Assembly: GCF_938010505.1 (NCBI RefSeq) | Contig: NZ_CALLVP010000085.1 | Coordinates: 1 to 6,701 of the forward strand | Direction: 5' to 3' | Length of the DNA stretch: 6,701 bases | From: an uncultured Veillonella sp. | Lineage (GTDB): Bacteria; Bacillota; Negativicutes; Veillonellales; Veillonellaceae | In this document: positions 1 through 5,356 of the stretch, one piece after another | How positions within the stretch are numbered: the first letter of the stretch is position 1 | How the letters are laid out: each line of letters opens with the position of its first letter | Program-made: the position numbers and the translations under genes | Notes under the pieces: model-generated | Seen by the model: the letters and a program-made list of their open reading frames with translations, nothing else | What the model was told of the DNA's origin: nothing | The model's database searches: none

Positions 1-51
1 AGAAGATTGAGATGGGCATCCGCCACAATCACTGCTGCTACCGCAACCCAT
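1..51 (-). CDS. Cys-rich N-terminus of a probable Mrp/NBP35-family Fe-S carrier ATPase (partial)
   Basis: Seen: reading leftwards from an ATG at 51-49, the frame stays open to the window edge and gives 17 residues, MGCGSSSDCGGCPSQSS, with Cys at 3, 9 and 12. A modest ribosome site (AGGTG, 6 nt before the ATG) and a good upstream promoter support a real start. Known: NBP35/Mrp-type P-loop ATPases, which build and transfer [4Fe-4S] clusters in the cytosol, often carry a Cys-rich N-terminal tail; eukaryotic Nbp35/NUBP1 has a C-x2-C-P-x-Q pattern much like the CGGCPSQ here. Inference: this is the start of such a protein, with the Walker motifs outside the window. Only 17 residues are visible, so another small Cys-rich Fe-S or metal protein is possible. 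It lies 123 bp downstream of the aminotransferase gene on the same strand but seems to have its own promoter. Confidence 0.6.
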   Translation of the reverse strand, partial: MGCGSSSDCGGCPSQSS

Positions 52-119
52 AGTATACACCTACTTTCTTGGAGGAACTACCTCACATCTATATGTAAAA
101 CCTTTTGTTTATATGGTAA

Positions 120-147
120 ATACAATGTATCTACTGTTACATTGTAT
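120..147. repeat. Perfect 10-bp inverted repeat, candidate operator
   Basis: ATACAATGTA (120-129) and its exact reverse complement TACATTGTAT (138-147) are separated by 8 nt. Each arm contains a small palindrome of the form TACA-N-TGTA, with centres at 125 and 142, 17 bp apart. The right arm covers the -10 of the putative promoter for the gene at 1-51, and the left arm falls just past its predicted start. No T-run follows on either strand, which argues against a rho-independent terminator for the upstream aminotransferase and favours a dimeric or tetrameric repressor site. The cognate regulator is not identifiable here. Confidence 0.5.
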
Positions 148-170
148 CACGTCATATCAAAAATTATCAA
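141..170 (-). promoter_or_regulatory. Probable sigma-70 promoter of the Mrp/NBP35-like gene
   Basis: On the minus strand a -35 TTGATA (165-170) and a -10 TACAAT (141-146) each match consensus at 5 of 6 bases and are separated by 18 bp. Predicted transcription start is near 134, giving a leader of about 83 nt before the ATG at 51. The -10 lies inside the right arm of the inverted repeat at 120-147, so a repressor binding there would block this promoter. Assigned by eye only. Confidence 0.5.
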
Positions 171-174
171 TATA

Positions 175-1368
175 TTACTCGCCACAGAATTCTTTAGTTA
201 AAGCACCTAGAATTTCCATGCCCTTTGTAATTTCTTCTACAGTTGGTACCGTATAGCTCAAGCGGAACGCATGACCTTCCCCTGCACCATCCGCTGCAAA
301 GGCACCGCATTTAATAATCCCTACATTGCGGTCCATACACGCTTCGAAAAATTCATCACAGTTAACTTCAGCCGGCATAGTCATCCATGCAAACATGCCT
401 CCAGTAGGCTGCGTTAAATGAACTTTAGAGCTGGCATACTTATGAAAAGCATTAAGTAAAGCATCACATTTCATTTTATATACTTTTCGCACATTATCTA
501 AATGTTCATCATAATCAATCGTATCTAGCACTTTAGCTACTACTTTTTGAGTTACTAATGGCATTTGCCCTGCCGTATTATTTTTTAATGCTTGAATAGC
601 TTCAATAACTTTAGCTGGACCAAATAAGAAACCTACACGCAACCCTGCAGACAATGTCTTGGAATAAGAACCAGCGTAAAGAACGCGATTTTCTGTATCA
701 AAAGATTTAAACGTCGGAATGTATTCTCCAGCAAATCTAATTTCACCATATGGATCATCTTCATAGATAAACAAATCATATTTAGATGCAATAGCGTAAA
801 TCTCCTTACGACGTTCCAACGGCATCGTAATGCCTGTTGGATTTTGGAAGTTAGGAATGAGGTAAATATATTTTCCCTTGCCAGATTGAGCAGCTTTTTC
901 TAATTCGCTGGGAATCATGCCGTGCTCATCTGTTTTAATACCTAATGCTTTACCACCCATGTTTCGAACGGAATTAATAGCACTAGTGAAAGTAAACTCA
1001 TCCATGTACACTTCATCGCCTGGTTCTAATACAGTAATCGGTACAAGACCTAATAATTGACCCGCCCCATTAGAAATAATAAGACCTTGACCTTCTGGGT
1101 TCATTTTATGTGTTTTTACCAGACGTTCCAATGTTAGTTCTGCAAGACGTGCATCGCCTTGCATAGGCCCATATTGTAAAAGACTCATAGGATTAGAGTG
1201 AACCACTTCGTCAAAAGCCTTTTCAATAACCTCAACTGGAATTGCTTCAGGAGCAGGATTACCGATACCAAAGCTGATAAAACCTTCTACCCCTACACCA
1301 CGTTCGAATACTTCACGAATAAAATTAGGACCTTTTAAGGTTACTCGTTCAGGAAGAGAAAAGCTCAT
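175..1368 (-). CDS. PLP-dependent class I/II aminotransferase (2-aminoadipate/aromatic aminotransferase-like)
   Basis: A 397-residue cytosolic PLP enzyme that transfers an amino group from an amino acid to a 2-oxo acid. Seen: fold-type I landmarks in order: NPTG at 176-179, EDDPY at 203-207 (D204 should bind the PLP pyridine N and Y207 its phenol contact), SYSKTLSAGLRVG at 234-246 with K237 as the Schiff-base lysine, and FRLSY near 368-372 with R369 as the substrate carboxylate-binding Arg. The SKTLSAGLRVG and EDDPYGE context is that of the LysN/MocR-like subgroup, but there is no N-terminal GntR helix-turn-helix, so it is an enzyme rather than a MocR regulator. Length is normal for the family. 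The ATG at 1368 has AGAGGCG about 7 nt upstream. It is the second gene of an apparent operon, 56 bp after the VTT membrane protein gene. Substrate cannot be fixed from sequence: 2-aminoadipate, aromatic, branched-chain and alanine specificities all occur in this subgroup. Confidence 0.93.
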   Translation of the reverse strand: MSFSLPERVTLKGPNFIREVFERGVGVEGFISFGIGNPAPEAIPVEVIEKAFDEVVHSNPMSLLQYGPMQGDARLAELTLERLVKTHKMNPEGQGLIISNGAGQLLGLVPITVLEPGDEVYMDEFTFTSAINSVRNMGGKALGIKTDEHGMIPSELEKAAQSGKGKYIYLIPNFQNPTGITMPLERRKEIYAIASKYDLFIYEDDPYGEIRFAGEYIPTFKSFDTENRVLYAGSYSKTLSAGLRVGFLFGPAKVIEAIQALKNNTAGQMPLVTQKVVAKVLDTIDYDEHLDNVRKVYKMKCDALLNAFHKYASSKVHLTQPTGGMFAWMTMPAEVNCDEFFEACMDRNVGIIKCGAFAADGAGEGHAFRLSYTVPTVEEITKGMEILGALTKEFCGE

Positions 1369-1424
1369 ACTATCGCCTCTTTCATATATAATAAGTTCAA
1401 AATTTTGACTAAGATTAGAAATTG

Positions 1425-2162
1425 TTACGCCTCAGGATCGTGCTCTTGTTCCGCATTTTTCTTATCCATATAGCTCTTGTACACTTTCCATAGTATAAAG
1501 TACACTACGCCAGCAACAACTACAATAATTCCTAAGCGCCCCATATTCTCTTGGAAGTTAACTATATCTGTACCAATAGCCACTTCTAAAGCTGTAGATG
1601 GGAACTTACCGATTAAATTCGCTAAGATATAATCTCTCGGTTTAATCTTACTAATGGCGCCTAATGCAGTAATGACACCAGACGGGAAATATGGTAAAGA
1701 CCGGGCAAATAACATGACCACAAAACCATTTTTACCGGAGAAATCATCTACTTTCATCAATACTGTACTCTTGGCAATCAACTTGTCCGCTGTATCACGC
1801 AAGAAGTAACGCATAATATAAAAGCTAATAACTACCCCAATTGTTTCTGCTAGCCAAGAAATAATGATGCCTGGCCACAAACCGAATACCAAACCATTTG
1901 CAGTTGAAATAAAAATGGATGGCAAGAATCCTACAGCATTAACGAAAATATCGAGGACCATACTCACAACCATAGCCATAGGACCAAAGCTTTGAATATA
2001 CTCTGCTATTTCCTCCATAGATCCACTCGTAGCCAAGTGCCACATGGTCGGATAAAACGTAGGATCTACAATATTTATGACAATTAATAGGATAATAAAA
2101 CCTATTCCTGCTATTAACTGTACCCAGCCCTCACCAGAGGGCTTTAAATTTCTTTTACTCAT
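1425..2162 (-). CDS. TVP38/TMEM64-family (VTT/DedA superfamily) integral membrane protein
   Basis: A 245-residue polytopic inner-membrane protein. Seen: hydrophobic segments at about 13-32, 61-90, 92-115, 146-170 and 209-228, with a charged C-terminal tail (KKNAEQEHDPEA). The family core is recognisable: NGLVFGLWPG at 89-98, then FARSLPYFPSG at 152-162, G168, and YILANLIGKFPS at 178-189, where the R154, paired prolines and the GK-P step are typical VTT-domain features predicted to form re-entrant hairpins. Known: bacterial VTT proteins (DedA and TVP38/YdjX-YdjZ types) are linked to lipid-carrier or phospholipid movement, membrane homeostasis and envelope-stress resistance; this subgroup has no settled substrate. 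The ATG at 2162 has GAGGT about 6 nt upstream. It is the first gene of an operon with the aminotransferase, behind an extended -10 promoter flanked by palindromes. Family call is firm; physiological role is unknown. Confidence 0.9.
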   Translation of the reverse strand: MSKRNLKPSGEGWVQLIAGIGFIILLIVINIVDPTFYPTMWHLATSGSMEEIAEYIQSFGPMAMVVSMVLDIFVNAVGFLPSIFISTANGLVFGLWPGIIISWLAETIGVVISFYIMRYFLRDTADKLIAKSTVLMKVDDFSGKNGFVVMLFARSLPYFPSGVITALGAISKIKPRDYILANLIGKFPSTALEVAIGTDIVNFQENMGRLGIIVVVAGVVYFILWKVYKSYMDKKNAEQEHDPEA

Positions 2163-2176
2163 ATATACCTCATTTT

Positions 2177-2193
2177 ATAGAAACTATTTCTAT
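2177..2193. repeat. 7-bp inverted repeat over the transcription start of the VTT operon
   Basis: ATAGAAA-CTA-TTTCTAT: perfect 7-bp arms around a 3-nt spacer, spanning the predicted start and touching the -10 of the VTT-protein promoter. It carries the same TTCTAT/ATAGAA half-sites as the palindrome at 2204-2215, arranged the other way round, so the two may be a pair of sites for one regulator. In such A+T-rich DNA chance is a real alternative. Confidence 0.3.
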
Positions 2194-2200
2194 TATATCA
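2192..2200 (-). promoter_or_regulatory. Extended -10 promoter of the VTT protein-aminotransferase operon
   Basis: The minus strand reads TG-A-TATAAT, a perfect -10 hexamer (2192-2197) with the TGn extension (2198-2200). No convincing -35 exists at 16-18 bp, as expected for an extended -10 promoter or an activator-dependent one. Predicted start is near 2185, giving a short leader of about 23 nt. The expected -35/-10 spacer is occupied by the palindrome at 2204-2215. Confidence 0.6.
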
Positions 2201-2203
2201 CGG

Positions 2204-2215
2204 GTTCTATAGAAC
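2204..2215. promoter_or_regulatory. 12-bp perfect palindrome, candidate operator
   Basis: GTTCTATAGAAC is its own reverse complement and lies directly upstream of the extended -10 at 2192-2200. Its TTCTATAGA core (2205-2213) recurs at the ilvE promoter (3981-3989). Position and symmetry suggest a binding site for a dimeric regulator. That is inference; the protein is unknown. Confidence 0.4.
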
Positions 2216-2323
2216 AGTTGTAAATAGTTACATTTATTTATGACCAATTTCATTAGCCATTTTAACCACACATAATGATAAGTTATTATACAATTTTAAT
2301 AGCATAATAATTAATTATAGATG

Positions 2324-2329
2324 TATAAT
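2324..2329 (+). promoter_or_regulatory. Possible -10 element for the thioesterase gene
   Basis: A perfect TATAAT, preceded directly by TG, lies 41 bp before the thioesterase ATG. No recognisable -35 is found 16-18 bp upstream; the surrounding sequence is almost pure A/T. A second weaker hexamer (TATAAC, 2335-2340) sits just downstream. The call rests on one hexamer in A+T-rich DNA. Confidence 0.35.
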
Positions 2330-2370
2330 ACTAGTATAACGAGAATATTCTTAATGAAAGAAGGTAAATT

Positions 2371-2763
2371 ATGGTATCAGCAGGTCAAACAGCTACAGCA
2401 ACTGTTACAGTAACAGAATCTAATATTGCAAAAACTATGAAATCTGGTTCTTTAGAGGTCTTTGCTACACCAGCTATGTGTGCTCTTATGGAAGAAGCAG
2501 CTCAAGCCGCAGTGCAACCCCATTTAGAAGAAGGTGAAGGCACGGTAGGTATTTCCCTTTCCATTACGCATGAAGCCCCTACACCTTTAGGTGCCACAGT
2601 AACCGCTAAAGCAACGGTCAGTGCTGTAGACGGCCGTAAAATCACCTTTGATATTGAAGCCTCTGATGGCGTTGGTATCATTGGTCATGGCACACATGAA
2701 CGGTTTGTAATTAACAACGAAAAGTTTATGTCCAAAGTACTAAGCCGAGCAAAGTCTAACTAA
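2371..2763 (+). CDS. FlK-type hotdog-fold acyl-CoA thioesterase
   Basis: A 130-residue cytosolic hotdog thioesterase, single-domain and about the usual length; it should hydrolyse an acyl-CoA to acid plus CoA. Seen: the sequence follows the pattern of Streptomyces cattleya fluoroacetyl-CoA thioesterase FlK as I recall it, in LEVFATPAM, LMEEA, HLEEGEGTVG, THEAPTPLGATVT, DGVGIIGHGTHER and EKFMSKV. T33, E41 and H67 keep the exact spacing of FlK's catalytic Thr42, Glu50 and His76. The FlK lid phenylalanines (Phe33, Phe36) align with K24 and S27, so fluoroacetyl-CoA selectivity is not expected. More likely it is a general short-chain acyl-CoA housekeeping or detoxifying thioesterase. The ATG at 2371 follows AGAAGGT by about 6 nt. 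The gene stands alone, divergent from the VTT operon, and ends at the terminator at 2825-2857. Confidence 0.88.
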   Translation: MVSAGQTATATVTVTESNIAKTMKSGSLEVFATPAMCALMEEAAQAAVQPHLEEGEGTVGISLSITHEAPTPLGATVTAKATVSAVDGRKITFDIEASDGVGIIGHGTHERFVINNEKFMSKVLSRAKSN

Positions 2764-2824
2764 TTAGAACTAGAATATGTATCAATCAAAATCAATAGTT
2801 TAATAATATCTCAATGAAATGAAT

Positions 2825-2857
2825 AACGGCATCTATCAGACGATAGATGCCGTTTTT
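2825..2857 (+). terminator. Strong rho-independent terminator after the thioesterase gene
   Basis: A 13-bp perfect stem (2825-2837 with 2842-2854) closes a 4-nt AGAC loop; its top is GC-containing (CGGCATC/GATGCCG) and a run of five T (2853-2857) follows on the plus strand. It lies 62 bp beyond the thioesterase stop. The convergent ilvE transcript also crosses it, but its trailing sequence on the minus strand has only a broken T-tract, so it may serve ilvE less efficiently. Confidence 0.92.
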
Positions 2858-2890
2858 ATTACTTTCACATTTACATAATTCAAGAAAGAA

Positions 2891-3913
2891 TTAGCAAATT
2901 TCAACGATCCAACCTTCTGGAGCTTCGATTTCACAGTGTTGAATGCCGAGTAATGTGTCATATAATTTTTTAGTGATAGGGCCCATATCATCCATACCAG
3001 CAGGTACATGGATATCACCATCTTTAGTGTGAATCAAACCTACAGGTGAGATAACTGCTGCTGTACCACAAAGACCAACTTCAGCAAAATCTTTCAATTC
3101 ATCTACGTGTACAGGACGATGTTCTACCTTCATACCAAGGTAATGTTCTGCTACGTACATCAAAGAACGACGTGTAATAGATGGCAAAATACTATTAGAT
3201 TTAGGTGTTACTAATGTGCCGTCTTTAGTAATAAAGATGAAGTTAGCTCCACCAGTTTCTTCAACATGTGTACGAGTAGCCGCATCAAGGTACATATTTT
3301 CTGCGTAACCTTCATTGTGTGCATCTGTAATAGCGTACAAGCTCATAGCATAGTTTAAGCCAGCTTTAATATGACCAGTACCATGAGGAGCGGCACGGTC
3401 AAAATCAGTAGTACGGATTTTAATCGGTTTAGCACCACCTTTGAAGTATGGGCCTACTGGTGTAGTTAAGATACGGAATTGGTATTCATCTGCCGGTTTT
3501 ACGCCGATAACAGAATTTGTCCCCATCATGTAAGGACGAACATAAAGGCTTGCACCGTGACCATATGGAGGAACAAAGTCTTTGTTTGCTTTTACCACTT
3601 CTTTTACAGCCTCAATAAAGCGACCTTCAGGTAACTTAGGCATTACAAGACGTTCTGCAGATTCATCTAAACGAATTGCGTTAAGATTTGGGCGGAAACA
3701 TACAATACGTCCGTCTTTAGTGTAATATGCTTTTAAACCTTCAAAAATAGTTTGGGCATATTGGAACACACTAGCACATTCGTTTAACACAACATTAGAA
3801 TCAGTGATTAAACCACCTTCATCCCATTTACCATCTTTATATGTAGATAAATAACGGTAGTCAGTTTCTATATAACCGAAACCGAGATTATCCCAATCGA
3901 TATTCTTGCTCAT
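2891..3913 (-). CDS. ilvE: Branched-chain amino acid aminotransferase
   Basis: Fold-type IV PLP enzyme catalysing the last step of valine, leucine and isoleucine synthesis, or the first of their breakdown: 2-oxo acid plus glutamate to branched-chain amino acid plus 2-oxoglutarate. Cytosolic. Seen: 340 residues from the chosen start, the size of the longer bacterial/eukaryote-like BCATs. Landmarks: QTIFEGLKAY at 55-64, YVRPYMMG at 124-131, GTGHIKAGLNYA at 178-189 with K183 as Schiff-base lysine, EETGGANFIFI at 218-228 with E219 the likely PLP-N contact, and GLCGTAAVISPVG at 280-292. An in-frame ATG 15 nt further out (3928-3926) lies inside the Shine-Dalgarno sequence itself, so the start is the ATG at 3913 (MSKNIDW). 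The gene follows the unrecognised gene on the same strand by 99 bp but has its own promoter. There is no room for a T-box or leader-peptide attenuator in its short leader. Confidence 0.95.
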   Translation of the reverse strand: MSKNIDWDNLGFGYIETDYRYLSTYKDGKWDEGGLITDSNVVLNECASVFQYAQTIFEGLKAYYTKDGRIVCFRPNLNAIRLDESAERLVMPKLPEGRFIEAVKEVVKANKDFVPPYGHGASLYVRPYMMGTNSVIGVKPADEYQFRILTTPVGPYFKGGAKPIKIRTTDFDRAAPHGTGHIKAGLNYAMSLYAITDAHNEGYAENMYLDAATRTHVEETGGANFIFITKDGTLVTPKSNSILPSITRRSLMYVAEHYLGMKVEHRPVHVDELKDFAEVGLCGTAAVISPVGLIHTKDGDIHVPAGMDDMGPITKKLYDTLLGIQHCEIEAPEGWIVEIC

Positions 3914-3920
3914 AACAATG

Positions 3921-3927
3921 ACCTCCA
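3921..3927 (-). promoter_or_regulatory. Ribosome binding site fixing the ilvE start
   Basis: TGGAGGT on the minus strand, with GGAGG ending 8 nt before the ATG at 3913. It overlaps the alternative upstream ATG (3928-3926), which therefore cannot be the working start. Confidence 0.85.
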
Positions 3928-3947
3928 TTTATATTGATATACTTTTA

Positions 3948-3976
3948 ATCTTATCACTATAATCGTGTAATTTCAA
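3948..3976 (-). promoter_or_regulatory. Probable ilvE promoter
   Basis: Minus-strand -35 TTGAAA (3971-3976; 5 of 6) and -10 TAAGAT (3948-3953; 4 of 6) with a 17-bp spacer and a TGn extension (TG-A-TAAGAT). Predicted start is near 3941, leaving a leader of roughly 28 nt. The outer side of the -35 merges with the tandem 9-bp repeats at 3973-3999, so ilvE transcription may be controlled there. Confidence 0.5.
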
Positions 3977-3999
3977 TAGATTCTATAGAGTCTATAGAG
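3973..3999. repeat. Three tandem 9-bp repeats at the ilvE -35 region
   Basis: Plus strand: TCAATAGAT, TCTATAGAG, TCTATAGAG in direct tandem, the last two identical and the first matching at 6 of 9 positions. Each exact copy contains the 8-bp palindrome TCTATAGA. The degenerate copy overlaps the ilvE -35. A 9-bp period is just under one helical turn, so neighbouring sites would lie on nearly the same face of the helix. The core TTCTATAGA (3981-3989) also occurs at 2205-2213 at the VTT operon promoter. Confidence 0.5.
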
Positions 4000-4012
4000 T
4001 TTATTGTTATTA

Positions 4013-5197
4013 TCAATATATGATCTCGATGTCCTTATCAATGATGAATTTGGTACGACTCAAATCAAAAGGTACATCGTAACGTGTGTGGTATGAAATA
4101 GATTCTACACGACCAGTACGAACCTTATTATCAGACCCAAAAGGGACTTTTACAATATCCCCTTCATATATATCATTCCTATCGGTACGATAGTAAAATT
4201 CTTGGTCAACCTTAAAAATATATACAGCGCAATATGTATATAGCCCCCTATCAGATGTATGATGGGATTGTAAAAACTCTTGTAAAGATTTATCTCTTGT
4301 ATGAGTACGTATAAAACTAATTAGATTTTTATACCAAGCGGGTACATACTGATCTGTTAGATTTCCTATATAGAGTGTATCAGCTTTATGGGCCCATTTA
4401 ATTCGTACTGTTAGAACACCACCACGGGCAGGGTCTCTATCAAGGTCATTACTTTCACTAAGACTAAAGGTATTTAAATTATACAATGCATCACCAAGAT
4501 GAAAGTCAATATCTTGTTTCAACTGGTGAATCATCTGTGTATCTACATAATCGCTATGACTTTGGCTAGTATGCCCAAATTGCTTACTCTTACAATCAAT
4601 GGAAATAGAAGACCGATTCCAATTAAAACTCAATGTATTTACATCACCATATTCTTGATATATATTTTTTTGCACTTCAATATGAATCTCTTGAATTCTA
4701 TCTTTTTCACGATTCCCATCAAACAAAAGCAATGTAGGCGCACCTAAAATTTGTCTAAATAGTATAGACATGGCCCTCATATCATTATCAAAGGGAAATT
4801 CATATATGAATTCCTGCCCCTCAGTGTTGATGAGCTGCACTTGAACAGCACACTCATCCTCACCATATAGGACAATATTATCAGAAAACCTATGCTCCAT
4901 AAGCTCTAGTAAAAATTGTTTTTGAGTCTTTTCAATTAAGTACTCCGTAGTATTGAAGGATTCTATTTTACCCTCTACAGGTTTCGAAATATGCTCCCAT
5001 TTAATGCCATACGTAACACTAATGGTTTCCTTAATAGAAATATGTTGTATCTCTTCAATATAATAATCTTTACGATTTAATTTCACTTCCTTTGGAACGC
5101 CATCTGGTAAATCACCATACCAACTACCTATACTTATAATGTTACAGGACGCTACGGAACCTATAAATTCATCTGTCATATTTCTATGCATATACAT
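4013..5197 (-). CDS. Unrecognised cytosolic protein with a C-terminal PriA-N-like beta-barrel
   Basis: I do not recognise this protein as a whole. Seen (numbering from the chosen start, 394 residues): no signal peptide or membrane segment; an apparently beta-rich N-terminal half with short alternating hydrophobic strands (for example IEEIQHISI near 47-55, IQEIHIEV near 168-175) and amphipathic helices (YLIEKTQKQFLLELMEH near 86-102); RIKWAHKADTLYIGNL near 265-280 echoing the earlier YGIKW (63-67), hinting at internal duplication. The last ~75 residues (319-394) form a distinct unit: YIFKVDQEFYYRT, EGDIVKVPFG (345-354), a turn, RTGRVESI, then YDVPFDLSRTK (373-383). This strand-GD-V-VPFG-G-V layout resembles the small N-terminal barrel of PriA helicases and similar modules I associate with Firmicutes proteins; the resemblance is by eye. 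An in-frame TTG 54 nt upstream is rejected because the ATG at 5197 has an ideal ribosome site. Divergent from the FAH-family gene; 99 bp before ilvE with no terminator between, so read-through is possible. Confidence 0.75.
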   Translation of the reverse strand: MYMHRNMTDEFIGSVASCNIISIGSWYGDLPDGVPKEVKLNRKDYYIEEIQHISIKETISVTYGIKWEHISKPVEGKIESFNTTEYLIEKTQKQFLLELMEHRFSDNIVLYGEDECAVQVQLINTEGQEFIYEFPFDNDMRAMSILFRQILGAPTLLLFDGNREKDRIQEIHIEVQKNIYQEYGDVNTLSFNWNRSSISIDCKSKQFGHTSQSHSDYVDTQMIHQLKQDIDFHLGDALYNLNTFSLSESNDLDRDPARGGVLTVRIKWAHKADTLYIGNLTDQYVPAWYKNLISFIRTHTRDKSLQEFLQSHHTSDRGLYTYCAVYIFKVDQEFYYRTDRNDIYEGDIVKVPFGSDNKVRTGRVESISYHTRYDVPFDLSRTKFIIDKDIEIIY

Positions 5198-5204
5198 AGG
5201 ATAT

Positions 5205-5210
5205 CCTCCT
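5205..5210 (-). promoter_or_regulatory. Ribosome binding site fixing the start of the unrecognised gene
   Basis: AGGAGG on the minus strand, 7 nt before the ATG at 5197. It selects this ATG over the in-frame TTG at 5251, which would place the ribosome site inside the coding region, and over the second ATG two codons later. Confidence 0.85.
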
Positions 5211-5218
5211 TTTATTAC

Positions 5219-5227
5219 TTTTTTTTT
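5219..5227 (-). repeat. A9 homopolymer in the leader of the unrecognised gene
   Basis: Nine consecutive A on the coding (minus) strand between the putative -10 and the AGGAGG. It is the longest homopolymer I noticed in the window. It is outside the coding region if translation starts at 5197, so length changes would affect the transcript's 5' end rather than the reading frame. Confidence 0.9.
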
Positions 5228-5236
5228 AATATAACA
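5228..5236 (-). promoter_or_regulatory. Possible extended -10 promoter of the unrecognised gene
   Basis: Minus strand TG-T-TATATT (hexamer 5228-5233, 5 of 6). No good -35 at 16-18 bp. The predicted start falls within the A-run at 5219-5227, about 24 nt before the ATG. An orphan -35-like TTGACG lies further out at a spacing that does not fit. Confidence 0.4.
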
Positions 5237-5306
5237 AATAGAATGTGACAAAAATGCCTCTATATAATTATTCCGTCAACAATATTCTTTATATACCTAT
5301 TTATAT

Positions 5307-5312
5307 TATAAT
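5307..5312 (+). promoter_or_regulatory. Possible -10 element for the FAH-family gene
   Basis: A perfect TATAAT 44 bp before the ATG at 5357. The -35 position at 17 bp holds ATTCTT, a poor match, and the area is A/T-rich, so this is tentative. The stretch 5198-5356 is the shared divergent control region with the unrecognised gene. Confidence 0.35.
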
Positions 5313-5356
5313 TAGCTTAAGATATATATGTCCCATCTCTTAAGGAGGTATCTCTC

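Noticed and set aside
7..201. A 64-codon plus-strand open frame at the left edge
   Set aside because: It runs antisense over the start of the Cys-rich gene, its promoter and the end of the aminotransferase gene, has no ribosome site, and its product has no recognisable features.
1397..1408. 12-bp palindrome TCAAAATTTTGA between the VTT gene and the aminotransferase gene
   Set aside because: It is too A/T-rich and loopless to act as a terminator, and no fitting promoter was found beside it; probably chance.
2275..2289. Fur/PerR-like imperfect palindrome ATGATAAGTTATTAT between the VTT and thioesterase genes
   Set aside because: Six of seven pairs match around a central G, but in nearly pure A/T DNA such matches arise easily, and the site is placed well away from both predicted -10 elements.
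2836..3021. A 61-codon minus-strand frame at the end of ilvE
   Set aside because: It is a shadow in another frame of ilvE and runs into the terminator hairpin.
3914..4012. T-box or amino-acid attenuator upstream of ilvE
   Set aside because: There is no specifier-loop or T-box sequence, no leader peptide and no terminator hairpin, and the predicted leader is only about 28 nt.
4499..4747. An 82-codon plus-strand frame with hydrophobic stretches
   Set aside because: It lies wholly antisense within the unrecognised gene and its hydrophobicity is the expected complement of A-rich codons; no promoter or ribosome site supports it.
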